Of a DNA stretch of 64,000 bases, positions 33,589 through 41,632 are shown one piece after another. The stretch is taken from the NCBI RefSeq assembly GCF_900119165.1, contig NZ_FPJG01000006.1, positions 4,650,001 to 4,714,000 of the forward strand, read 5' to 3'. The notes under the pieces are model-generated. The model was not told the DNA's origin, ran no database searches, and was given only the letters and a program-made list of their open reading frames with translations. Position numbers and translations under genes: made by a program. Source of the stretch: Amycolatopsis australiensis (GTDB taxonomy: Bacteria > Actinomycetota > Actinomycetes > Mycobacteriales > Pseudonocardiaceae). Positions within the stretch are counted from its first letter, which is position 1, and every line of letters begins with the position of its first letter.

Positions 33589-34380
33589 TCAGCCGTGGGA
33601 GACGGTCAGGCCGTAGAAGGCGACCCGCGCGCCCCTGGTGGTGCTGTCCGACGACGACTGGTTGTACGAACCCGCCTTGAAGTACTGCCGGTACGGCTTG
33701 AAGGACGACGGGATGCCGTAGTGGGTGGTGCTGCCGTTGACCGTCAGGTCGATGGTGTTGCCGCCCGAGATGCCGATCGTGTACGTCCACGTCTTGCCGA
33801 TCGACACGTGCCCGACGGTGTGCAGGGTCTGCCCGCCGTCGGGCGAGTTCTCCGTGCCGAGCACGATGTCGCCGCTCGAGCGGTAGTACAGCTCCAGCAA
33901 CGGTTTCGTCGACGTCCCGCCGGTGCCGAGGTGGACCTGGCCGACGCACACGTTGGATGTCACCGACACCACCCGCAGCGTCGCCTTCAGCTTGTGCGAC
34001 CCGCTGAGCGGCCAGTCCGCGGCCGACCCGTCGCGGTTCATCTCGCGCAGCTCCGAGCGCGCGTACTTCGAATTCGGCGTGGTGACGCCCTTTTCGGGCG
34101 CCCAGAAGGTCATCGCGCCGTCGCGCGTGTCGGTGTAGAAGTAGCTGTCCTGGAAGCCGTTCGGGCCCTGCAGCCGCGACGACGGGATGGTGGTGGGCGA
34201 GCCGGGGGAGCCGACCGGCTCCTGCAGCTGCCACACCGAGAGGTCGAAATTGCCGCCCGGCGCGACGGACGGGTCGGCCAGGACGCTCTGTCCGGTCACC
34301 GGGGCCGCTTCCGCGGCCGGCGCGGCTCCGGCGGCCAGCGCCGGGACCGCCAGCAGGACGAGCAGGGCTCGCACGCGCAT
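33589..34380 (-). CDS. Secreted alginate lyase, polysaccharide lyase family 7
   Basis: A 263-residue secreted enzyme. Signal peptide MRVRALLVLLAVPALAAGA with cleavage near the following AEA-AP; ATG 34380 has AAGGAC upstream. The three PL7 signature motifs are present: RSELREM (residues about 120), VGQVHLG (Q-V-H variant of QIH) and YFKAGSYNQ near the C-terminus; Q/H/Y and R are the catalytic residues of the family. It cleaves alginate (or related uronates) by beta-elimination outside the cell. It has its own promoter and no linked carbohydrate transport genes. Confidence 0.92.
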   Translation of the reverse strand: MRVRALLVLLAVPALAAGAAPAAEAAPVTGQSVLADPSVAPGGNFDLSVWQLQEPVGSPGSPTTIPSSRLQGPNGFQDSYFYTDTRDGAMTFWAPEKGVTTPNSKYARSELREMNRDGSAADWPLSGSHKLKATLRVVSVTSNVCVGQVHLGTGGTSTKPLLELYYRSSGDIVLGTENSPDGGQTLHTVGHVSIGKTWTYTIGISGGNTIDLTVNGSTTHYGIPSSFKPYRQYFKAGSYNQSSSDSTTRGARVAFYGLTVSHG

Positions 34381-34465
34381 CGGATGTCCTTTCACCATGG
34401 GAACGCTGCACCATTCGTTCATGGCAGTGAATAAATGGTCTGGACAACTCGGCGGCGTGGGGAAA

Positions 34466-34494
34466 ACGGTAGGGCGACGCGGTCGCGCTGTCAA
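34466..34494 (-). promoter_or_regulatory. Promoter of the alginate lyase gene
   Basis: On the minus strand, TTGACA (34494-34489) and TACCGT (34471-34466) with 17 bp between them form a near-consensus promoter. The transcript would carry a leader of about 80 nt containing an ACCATT/AATGGT inverted pair, a possible operator. Confidence 0.6.
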
Positions 34495-34564
34495 GGATTG
34501 ACGAATCCGGCCGCGGGTCCGTGACCGTGCCGGCTGGCCTCGTCCGCCCGCTCGTCCGCCACCC

Positions 34565-35530
34565 TCACCTGACCGCCGCGCCGGCCCGCTTCACCGTCTC
34601 CGTGATCGGCGCGGTCTCGACGGCGGTGACGCCGGGCAGCGCCGCGACCGGACCGGTCAGGTAGCGGTGCAGGGCGAGATTGCCGGTGCTGTTCACGGCG
34701 GCGTAGAGGTTGGTCGGGCCGGTGGTCGACGCCGCGAACGAGACCTCGGGGTGGGCGGCCAGCGCCCGGCCGGCGTCGTCCTGCGCGGCCGGGCCGACGG
34801 TGAGCCACAGCATGGCGAGCTTGGTGCGGCCGAGGACGCGCGGGTCGTGGTCGAGGTCGAAGTAGACCACGCCGTGGCGGCGCAGCTCGATCAGCCGCCG
34901 CTGCGCGGTCGAGACCGAGCAGCCGGCCGCCCGGGCCAGCTCGGGGTAGCCGGTGCGGCCGTCCCGGGCCAGCAGGGCCGTCAGCGCGCGGTCGGTCGCG
35001 GTGAGGTCCGCGCCGCCGGTGCCGTCCCGGGGACCGAACCGCAGGGCGGCGACCTGCCCGGCGTCCAGCGGGCCGGTCTTGTTCACGATGCTGAGCTCCC
35101 CGCCGTAGTAGGTGTGGAGCAGGCAGTGCGCGCTGATCTCCCGCACCCGCGGCGTGTTCGGCAGGGCCCGCAGCAGCGTCGGCCCGGTCTCGGCGGGGGC
35201 GCGGGCGACGCCCATGATCTCCGTGCCGCCGGACGCGATGTGCACCCACGAGGTCTCGTCGTGCCGGGCGAGCGCCCGCGCGAGCGAGCCGGTGCGATCC
35301 GGCGCGCACCGGATCCGCAGCAGCCACTCCTCCTCGCCAACGGCTTCGGGCCGGATCTGACCCGTGACGCGTAACCCGGCCTCGGCGCGCAACCTGCCGT
35401 AGCGACGCTGGACCGTCTGCGGGGAGACGCCCACTACCTCGGCGATGCGCTGGAACGGCGCCCGGCCGTCGATCTGCAGCGCGTGGAGGATCTTCCGATC
35501 CAGTTCATCGATGTGGTGCGTTCCGAGCAT
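34565..35530 (-). CDS. Lrp/AsnC family regulator with two HTH domains
   Basis: A 321-residue protein made of two Lrp-like halves. The first helix-turn-helix is IDELDRKILHALQIDGRAPF with VSPQTVQRRYGRL; the second is LTATDRALTALLARDGRTGY with CSVSTAQRRLIEL. Each is followed by an AsnC-type ligand (RAM) domain. The start ATG 35530 follows a GGAGGGG ribosome site. Double-length Lrp proteins are common in actinomycetes. It is divergent from the amidohydrolase (80 bp apart) and probably controls it. Confidence 0.9.
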   Translation of the reverse strand: MLGTHHIDELDRKILHALQIDGRAPFQRIAEVVGVSPQTVQRRYGRLRAEAGLRVTGQIRPEAVGEEEWLLRIRCAPDRTGSLARALARHDETSWVHIASGGTEIMGVARAPAETGPTLLRALPNTPRVREISAHCLLHTYYGGELSIVNKTGPLDAGQVAALRFGPRDGTGGADLTATDRALTALLARDGRTGYPELARAAGCSVSTAQRRLIELRRHGVVYFDLDHDPRVLGRTKLAMLWLTVGPAAQDDAGRALAAHPEVSFAASTTGPTNLYAAVNSTGNLALHRYLTGPVAALPGVTAVETAPITETVKRAGAAVR

Positions 35531-35610
35531 GAAGCCCCCCTCCGAGGAGGATGTTCCCATCTCTGCGCCGTGGCTCGCTGCCGGGCCAGGGCGGCCCCGA
35601 GAGTGGGGGC

Positions 35611-36864
35611 ATGACACTGATCATCCGCGGCGCCCGGGTCCTGACCATGGACCCCGGCGCCGGTGACCTGACCCGGGCGGACATCGCGGTCGAGGCGGGC
35701 CGGATCACCGCGATCGGCCCGGACCTGCCCGGTGCCGCGGCGGAAATCGACGCCGCGGGGTGCCTCGCGATCCCGGGTTTCGTGGACACGCACCGGCACA
35801 TGTGGCAGGCGTCCCTGCGCGGCAGCGCACCGCACCACACGCTGGCGGAGTACTTCGGCACCGTGCTGGAGCGCATCGGACCCGCCTTGACGCCCGAGGA
35901 CCTCTACCTCGGAAACCTGCTCTCCGCCTACGCGGCGCTGGACGCGGGCATCACGACGGTGCAGGACATCTCCAACATCCAGGACACGCCGGCCGCGTCC
36001 GACGCGCTGGTCCAGGCACTGAAGGACAGCGGGATCCGCGCGACCTTCGCCTACGGCAACAGCTTTCCGCGCGCGAAGAGCCACGGCGCCGCCCTCGGCC
36101 AGGACGTGCGCCGCGTCCGTGCCGGGCTGCTGCCGGACGACGACGCGCTGGTCACGCTCGCCCTCGTCACCGAGCCCGGCGACGAGGACGCCGAACGCCA
36201 CAACGCCCGGCTCGCCGACGAACTCGCCGTGCGCACGGCGCGTCACGTGGTGCACCGCCACCACGGCGAAGGCCCGGTTTCCCGGCTCCACGCGCTCGGT
36301 GTCCTCCGGCCCGGCACGACGTTCATCCACGGCACCGGCCTCGGCGCGGACGAGCTGGGCCTGATCGCCGCCGGTGGCGGGTCGCTGTCGATCGCGCCGG
36401 CGGTCGAGCTGGTGATGGGGCACGGGCGTCCGCCGCTCACCGCCGCCGCCCGGGCCGGGGTGCCGGTGAGCCTCAGCACCGACGTCGAGGTCACCGTGGC
36501 CGCCGACATGTTCACCCAGATGCGTGCCGCCTACCAGGTGGCCCGGTACGACGAGCTGTCCGCGGCCGAGCCGGTGACGAGCGTGCGGGACGTGCTGCGC
36601 CAGGCCACGAACGGTGCCGCGCTGGCGCCGGGCCGCGCGGCGGACATCGTGCTGCTGCGCGCGGACCGCGCCGGCGTCGCCCCGGTGTACGACCCGTACA
36701 GCACGGTGACGCAGCAGATGGACCGCGCCCACGTCGACACGGTGCTGGTGGCGGGCGAGGTGGTGAAGCGCCACGGAAGCCTGCGGGCCGACGTCGGCCC
36801 GCACCTCGAGGCCGCCGAGCGCCTCCGTCACCGGCTGTCCGCGGCCGGCGTGCTGCCAGAATGA
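35611..36864 (+). CDS. Amidohydrolase family protein (TRZ/ATZ-like)
   Basis: A 417-residue metal-dependent hydrolase. The first two metal ligands lie in DTHRHMWQ (H61, H63); further ligands are in VVHRHHGEGP, FIHGTGLG and the aspartate of SLSTDVEV. The N-terminal strand MTLIIRGARVLTMDPGAGDL and the C-terminal APGRAADIVLL form the usual small beta-sandwich. The family includes deaminases and triazine hydrolases acting on ring C-N bonds. Divergent Lrp-type regulator suggests an amino-acid-like or nitrogenous substrate (inference). Confidence 0.9.
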   Translation: MTLIIRGARVLTMDPGAGDLTRADIAVEAGRITAIGPDLPGAAAEIDAAGCLAIPGFVDTHRHMWQASLRGSAPHHTLAEYFGTVLERIGPALTPEDLYLGNLLSAYAALDAGITTVQDISNIQDTPAASDALVQALKDSGIRATFAYGNSFPRAKSHGAALGQDVRRVRAGLLPDDDALVTLALVTEPGDEDAERHNARLADELAVRTARHVVHRHHGEGPVSRLHALGVLRPGTTFIHGTGLGADELGLIAAGGGSLSIAPAVELVMGHGRPPLTAAARAGVPVSLSTDVEVTVAADMFTQMRAAYQVARYDELSAAEPVTSVRDVLRQATNGAALAPGRAADIVLLRADRAGVAPVYDPYSTVTQQMDRAHVDTVLVAGEVVKRHGSLRADVGPHLEAAERLRHRLSAAGVLPE

Positions 36865-36868
36865 CGGC

Positions 36869-37396
36869 ATGACCGAACCCGGCGCCGATCCCGGCCGGCG
36901 ACACCGCCTGGACGCCCTCGTCCTCGTCGTCCAGTCCGAGCTGGCCGCGGCCGGGCTTCCCGTGGCGCCCGCCGAGCGTCCGATCGGCACGGCGGGCGCC
37001 ATCGTGTCGGTCGACCTGCCGGACCTGAACGGCGTGCTGGTCCACTGGCGGCGGCACGAGGTCTGCCGAGACGCCGCGCAGGCCGCCTGGGCCGAGGATC
37101 CGCACGGCGAGGGGGACGAGTACGCCGCCTTTTCGCGGCTGTCGTCCGCGGTCGGCGAGGCGATGGGAGAGGCGATGCGGAAGATTCTCACCGCCGCCGG
37201 GCTGGAGGTCACCCCGACGCTCAACGACTACGAGCCGCACGAGCTGCTGGTGACCCGCTCCCTGGCGCCGTCTCCGTGGCGTGCCCGGCACGACGCCCGC
37301 TTCCGGGAACGGTACGAGTCGATGCGGCGGGCCTGGAACAGCCGGCTCGCCGCGGAGCGCCCGGACGACGATGGCGACGTCCGCGGCGAGCAGTGA
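36869..37396 (+). CDS. Hypothetical protein
   Basis: A 175-residue soluble protein from ATG 36869, 4 bp after the amidohydrolase stop, so it is almost certainly co-transcribed with it. It contains VSVDLPDLNGVLVHWRRHEV in the first half and an acidic/alanine helix (SRLSSAVGEAMGEAMRKIL). I recognise no family. It ends at the very base before mftD's stop on the other strand. Confidence 0.7.
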   Translation: MTEPGADPGRRHRLDALVLVVQSELAAAGLPVAPAERPIGTAGAIVSVDLPDLNGVLVHWRRHEVCRDAAQAAWAEDPHGEGDEYAAFSRLSSAVGEAMGEAMRKILTAAGLEVTPTLNDYEPHELLVTRSLAPSPWRARHDARFRERYESMRRAWNSRLAAERPDDDGDVRGEQ

Positions 37397-38590
37397 TCAG
37401 CTGACGCTTCGGCTCGGCTCGCCGCCCAGCGTGCGGGCGAACGTGTCCGGGATCCGGACGTCCGCCCGGCCGAGGTCGTGCACGCTGCGGCGGCCGAGGG
37501 CGAGCAGCGTCGAGTCGATTCCGTTGCGCAGCACGTCCAGGACGTTCTCCACGCCGGCCTGCCCGTTCGCCGCCAGGCCCCAGAGGTACGCGCGGCCGAT
37601 GAGCACCGCGCGGGCCCCGAGCACGAGGGCCTTGACGACGTCGCTGCCGCGCCGGATGCCGCCGTCCAGCAGGACCTCCACCTGATCGCCGACCGCGTCG
37701 GCGATCGCGGGCAGCGCGCGGATCGTGGCGGGCGTGCCGTCGAGGTTGTTGCCGCCGTGGTTGGACACCGAGATCGCGCTGACCCCGGCGTCGGCCGCGC
37801 GGCGGGCCTCGTCGACCCGGATGACGCCCTTGAGCAGGAACGGCCCGTCCCACTGCGCGCGCAGCCACCGCACGTCCTCCCACGACGGCGGCGGGGTCTG
37901 CAGCCACTGGCCGTACGCGCCGAAGAACGTGGGGACCGGACTGCCGGGTTCCGCCATGTTCGGGACGCCGAGATCGGGCAGGCGGCGGGTGCGCGCGTAG
38001 CCGAGCAGCCAGCGCGGGCGCGTCAGGCCTTCGGGCGCGAAGCGCAGCAGCTCGCGGAAGGTGAGTTTTTCGGGGATGTGCGGGCTGCCCCAGTCGCGGC
38101 TGTGGGAGAACGACCAGTCGAGCGTGAGGATGAGCCCGGCGGCCCCCGCCCGGCGGGCGCGCTCCAGCCGGGCGAGGATGTCGTCGCGGCCGCCGGTCCA
38201 GTAGACCTGGAAGAACGTGGCCGGGTTGGCGGCGACGACTTCTTCGATCGGCTTGCTCGCGAAGGAGGACAGGCCGATCGCCGTGCCGCGGGCGGCCGCC
38301 GCGCGGGCGACGGCGACTTCGCCGTCCGGGTGCACGGCCTGCACGCCGGTGGGGGAGAGCAGCACCGGCAGCGCGATGTCCCGGCCGAGCACGGTGGTCG
38401 CCAGCTCGCGTTCCCCGGGCAGCCCGGCCGTGCGCGGGGCGAAGGTCAGCTCGTCGAAGGCGGCGAGGTTGTCCTTGAGCGTCAACCCCTTCTCCGAACC
38501 GGCGATCAGGGCCGAGTAGACGGACGTGGGCAGGCGCTTCTTCGCGCGCCGCTGTGCTTCGGCGACGGACTCGAACCAGGCGTTGCTCAT
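37397..38590 (-). CDS. mftD: Mycofactocin dehydrogenase MftD
   Basis: A 397-residue FMN-dependent alpha-hydroxy-acid dehydrogenase fold protein. Typical motifs: LPVLLSPTGVQAV, FFQVYWTGGRDD, the FMN/catalytic AISVSNHGGNNLDGT (His) and VEVLLDGGIRRGSDVVKAL. In mycofactocin biosynthesis MftD oxidatively deaminates the MftC/MftE product AHDP to premycofactocin (PMFT), forming the redox-active alpha-keto amide. ATG 38590 overlaps the mftF stop by 4 bp. Here it is the last gene of the operon, unlike the common A-B-C-D-E-F order. Confidence 0.92.
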   Translation of the reverse strand: MSNAWFESVAEAQRRAKKRLPTSVYSALIAGSEKGLTLKDNLAAFDELTFAPRTAGLPGERELATTVLGRDIALPVLLSPTGVQAVHPDGEVAVARAAAARGTAIGLSSFASKPIEEVVAANPATFFQVYWTGGRDDILARLERARRAGAAGLILTLDWSFSHSRDWGSPHIPEKLTFRELLRFAPEGLTRPRWLLGYARTRRLPDLGVPNMAEPGSPVPTFFGAYGQWLQTPPPSWEDVRWLRAQWDGPFLLKGVIRVDEARRAADAGVSAISVSNHGGNNLDGTPATIRALPAIADAVGDQVEVLLDGGIRRGSDVVKALVLGARAVLIGRAYLWGLAANGQAGVENVLDVLRNGIDSTLLALGRRSVHDLGRADVRIPDTFARTLGGEPSRSVS

Positions 38591-39999
38591 CGGTTTCCCT
38601 TCAGGTCGACGCGCAGCGGGCGCCAGGCGATCCTGGGCCGCAGCGGCACGGTGGTCCGGTGGGCCAGGCAGCCGGCCCAGACGCCGGCGCCGTAGGCGAG
38701 GTCGTCGGCGAGGGCGCCGGCGGTGTAGCGAACCGGGTCCAGCTCGCGTCCGCTCTTCCACCAGGCGGTCAGCGGCGGTCCGAGCAGCAGCGACGCGAGC
38801 GCGGCACGCCGTCCCCGGCTGGCCCGGGTCAGGAAGGCGAGGAGGACGGGAGCGGCGAGTTGGGTGGTGTAGCGGCCGGCACCGAGCCAGGTCTGCCGCA
38901 CGGCCGTGCCCGTCGCCCGGACCACGCCGCCGGCCGGGATGTGGTTGGCGCGCAATGTCTTCAGCATGGTCAGTACGGCCGTGCCGAACGCTCCGGCCGC
39001 GAGCGCCGGCCGCCGGGCGAGCAGCGCCGCGACGGTCAGCGCCGGCCAGGGGTGCAGGACGAGCGGCGCGAGAGCGTCGGGATGGCGCTGCGCGAGCGGC
39101 GCGGCCGACGTGCCGTATCGGAAGCGGCGCGCGAGAAGCCCGCGCCAGGTCGCGGGTTCGTGGTGGCCGACGTGGACGTCCGGCGCGTAGCGGACCCGCC
39201 GGCCTGCGGCGTGCAGCCGCCACACGAGGTCGACGTCCTCGCCGACCCGTAGCCGGGGGTCGAACGCCCCGGCCGCCGTCACGGCGGAGCGGCGCACGAC
39301 CAGCGCGGCGGTGGGGACGTACGACGTCCGGGTGCCCGGGGCGACGCGGGCGGGCCGGTCCCCGAGGTCGAGGCTGCTCGCCGCCCGCGTGTACTTCCCG
39401 GCCGCGGTGTCCGGCGCCAGGGCACGGACGCGCGGGGCGACCGCGGCGAGCAGCGGATCGGCGAAGTGGGCCGCGAGCCGCTGCGCCCACGGTCCCGGCG
39501 CGACGCAGTCACTGTCCACAAAGGCCACAAGATCGGTGGAGACGTGCGCCAGGGCGGTGTTCCGGGCGGCACCGGGCCCGCCGTTGACGTCCCGGCGCAC
39601 GAGTTCCGCGCCGTGCGCGGCGGCGACGGCGGCGAGCGCGGCGGGGCCGGCGGAGCCGTCGTCGACGACGAGCACGGGGTGGCGGCCGTCGAGTGAGGCC
39701 AGGCACCGGGCGAGTTCGGCGGGCCGGTCGAGGACGGGGACCACGACGGTGAGGTCGGCGGCCCGGGTGGGTGCGGGCGGCACGGGATGGGCGAGGCCGG
39801 CGTCGGTGAGCCGCCGGGCGAGCGCGCCACCGGCGGCGGAGGTGACCGGCCCGTCGGCGAGTTCCCGCCAGGCTGCGCGCCCGGCGGCGGTGAGGCGCAG
39901 GACTCGGGCGGGCGAGCCGCCGAACCAGAGGCCGGGGGTGAGCCGCTTCGTGCCGGGATCGAGCACGACGCGGAAGCCGCGAGGCAGGGGAGTGGTCAC
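38587..39999 (-). CDS. mftF: Mycofactocin glycosyltransferase MftF
   Basis: A 470-residue protein from GTG 39999 (VTTPLPRGFRVVLDPG). An N-terminal domain of about 70 residues is followed by a GT2 glycosyltransferase domain: LTVVVPVLDRP, VLVVDDGSA, the NGGPGAARN segment and the DxD motif LVAFVDSDCVAPG; then RVGEDVDLVWRLHAAG. The C-terminal 150 residues have hydrophobic segments. MftF adds beta-1,4-glucose chains to premycofactocinol. Its 5' end is flanked by tandem copies of the SDR/mftF junction, so the start could be affected by that duplication. Confidence 0.9.
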   Translation of the reverse strand: MTTPLPRGFRVVLDPGTKRLTPGLWFGGSPARVLRLTAAGRAAWRELADGPVTSAAGGALARRLTDAGLAHPVPPAPTRAADLTVVVPVLDRPAELARCLASLDGRHPVLVVDDGSAGPAALAAVAAAHGAELVRRDVNGGPGAARNTALAHVSTDLVAFVDSDCVAPGPWAQRLAAHFADPLLAAVAPRVRALAPDTAAGKYTRAASSLDLGDRPARVAPGTRTSYVPTAALVVRRSAVTAAGAFDPRLRVGEDVDLVWRLHAAGRRVRYAPDVHVGHHEPATWRGLLARRFRYGTSAAPLAQRHPDALAPLVLHPWPALTVAALLARRPALAAGAFGTAVLTMLKTLRANHIPAGGVVRATGTAVRQTWLGAGRYTTQLAAPVLLAFLTRASRGRRAALASLLLGPPLTAWWKSGRELDPVRYTAGALADDLAYGAGVWAGCLAHRTTVPLRPRIAWRPLRVDLKGNR

Positions 40000-40205
40000 G
40001 GCGCGGGCCTTCCGTGGGCGGGGGTCGAGGCGGCGCGGGCGGCTTGGGTGTGCGGGGGAGTGGTCACAGCGCGGGCCCTCGGTGAGCGGGGGCCGAGGCG
40101 GCTTGGGTGTGCACGGTCTGGCCTCAGCGCGGGCCCTCGGTGAGCGGGGGCCGAGGCGGCTCGGGTGTGCACGGGCCTGGTCACAGCGCGAGCCCTCCGT
40201 CGACC
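39991..40205. repeat. Tandem duplications of the SDR/mftF junction
   Basis: Four related units begin with (C)AGCGCGGGCC at 40184, 40125, 40067 and, degenerate, 39999 (spacings 59, 58 and 68 bp). Each carries the 3' codons of the upstream SDR, a stop or near-stop, and a sequence like the start of mftF (GTGACCACTCCCC on the minus strand). The block lies between the SDR stop (40183) and the mftF start. It looks like local repeat expansion that stretched the intergenic space. Confidence 0.85.
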
Positions 40206-40960
40206 GGGATGACCGCACCCGTCGTCGCGCCGGCGGCCGGGTCCGCCAGGAACGCCAGCACCTGCGCGATCTCCGCCGGGTCCAGCAGCCTTCCGACCGG
40301 CTGCTGCGCCGCGAAGTCCCGCGCGCCCGCCAGGCCGTACAGCCGCGCGCTCTCCGTCAGGATCGGCGTGTCGGTCGATCCCGGGCTGACCGCGTTCGCC
40401 GTCACGCCGGAGTCGCCCAGTTCGCTGCCCAGCGCCCGCACCAGCCCCGCCACGCCGGCTTTCGCCGCGCAGTACGCGGCCAGCATCGGCAGCCCGCGCG
40501 TCGCCGCGGCCGAGGCGACCGCGAGGAACCGGCCCGATCTCGGGACCGGCCGCCGCAGCATCGCCGGGATCGCCGCCCGCGCCAGGTTGAGCACTCCGCG
40601 CAGGTCCACGTCGAGGACGGCGTCCTCCTGCCCGGGCGGCACCTCCCACAGCGGCACGCCCCCGGCGATGACCCCGGCGGCCGCGACCGCGACGTCGAGC
40701 CCGCCCCAGCGGCGTTCGGCTTCCGCGACCGCCGCGGTCAGGGCCGCGCGGTCGCGGACGTCGGCGACGAACGCCTCGACCCCCGCCTGCCCGGCGACGG
40801 CCGCCAGCTCGGCCGCGCTGCCCATCGGGTACGGCAGCGCGGGATCGTCGGCGGCGACGTCGACCGCCAGCACCGCGTACCCCTGACCGGCCAGGCGCCG
40901 GACGGTCGCGGCGCCGATCCCGCGGGCCGCGCCGGTCACCAGCGCGACGCGCGGCGTCAT
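40181..40960 (-). CDS. Mycofactocin-coupled SDR family oxidoreductase
   Basis: A 259-residue SDR with TGAARGIG near residue 9, the AAAGVIAGG segment and a full active site AAYCAAKAG (YxxxK). The GGVPLWEVPPGQEDAV stretch is typical of SDRs tied to mycofactocin clusters, which keep a non-exchangeable NAD(P) that is re-oxidised by mycofactocin. ATG 40960 overlaps the mftE stop (ATGA), so it is translated with the biosynthetic genes. It is a candidate client dehydrogenase; the alcohol substrate is unknown. Confidence 0.88.
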   Translation of the reverse strand: MTPRVALVTGAARGIGAATVRRLAGQGYAVLAVDVAADDPALPYPMGSAAELAAVAGQAGVEAFVADVRDRAALTAAVAEAERRWGGLDVAVAAAGVIAGGVPLWEVPPGQEDAVLDVDLRGVLNLARAAIPAMLRRPVPRSGRFLAVASAAATRGLPMLAAYCAAKAGVAGLVRALGSELGDSGVTANAVSPGSTDTPILTESARLYGLAGARDFAAQQPVGRLLDPAEIAQVLAFLADPAAGATTGAVIPVDGGLAL

Positions 40961-41631
40961 GCCCAACCGTCCACATGGGACACCAGCTGCGCGGTCAGCT
41001 CGTCGAGCAACGCCTGCCCTTCCCGCGCGGTCGCCGTCGTCGGATCGCCGAGCACGCCCGTCCGGGTCACCGCGCGCACGCCGCCGTCACGCAGCAACGG
41101 CAGCACTTCACGCAGCGGACGCCGGTCCCCCGGCGCCGCCCGGTCCATCCGCACGCCGCCGGGCCGCAACGCCAGCTGCAGCGCGGTTTCCGGCCGCCCG
41201 GCGTGCGGATCGCCGTGCCAGCGCGGGTGGAAGACCTCGACGTCGCGCGATTCCGCCCGCAGCCGCGCGACGGCCCGGGTGACCGGTGCCGCGTTGCCGC
41301 CGTGCGCGGAGACGAACAGCAGCCGCGGGAACGTCTCCGCCGCGGACCGGCCCAGCTCCACCAGCAGCAGCTCGGTCGCTTCTTGCCCGATCGACAGCGT
41401 CCCGGCGAATCCCGCGTGCTCGCCGCTGGAGCCGTACACCACCGGCGGTGCCACCAGCACGCCGGGACGCTTGCCCGCCAGCCGGTCGCACAACGCGAGG
41501 GCGATGTCGGTGTCGGTCGAGAGCGGCAGGTGCGGGCCGTGCTGCTCGGTCGCCCCGACCGGCACGGCCAGTATCGCGCCGGCCGCAGCACGCTCGGCGA
41601 CGTCCGGCCAGGTCAGGTCGGCCAGCCGCAT
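40957..41631 (-). CDS. mftE: Mycofactocin peptidase MftE (creatininase family)
   Basis: A 224-residue creatininase-fold metallopeptidase. Metal ligands are visible in GATEQHGPHLPLSTDTD (E, H, D) and VSAHGGNAAP (H). MftE cleaves the MftC-modified precursor to release the C-terminal Val-Tyr-derived AHDP. Start ATG 41631 is 1 bp after the mftC stop; the 3' end overlaps the SDR start. Confidence 0.93.
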   Translation of the reverse strand: MRLADLTWPDVAERAAAGAILAVPVGATEQHGPHLPLSTDTDIALALCDRLAGKRPGVLVAPPVVYGSSGEHAGFAGTLSIGQEATELLLVELGRSAAETFPRLLFVSAHGGNAAPVTRAVARLRAESRDVEVFHPRWHGDPHAGRPETALQLALRPGGVRMDRAAPGDRRPLREVLPLLRDGGVRAVTRTGVLGDPTTATAREGQALLDELTAQLVSHVDGWA

Positions 41632-41632
41632 G

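Noticed and set aside
39991-40205. CRISPR-like array
   Set aside because: Repeats are 58-68 bp apart without constant repeat plus variable spacer structure, and they derive from the adjoining gene ends.
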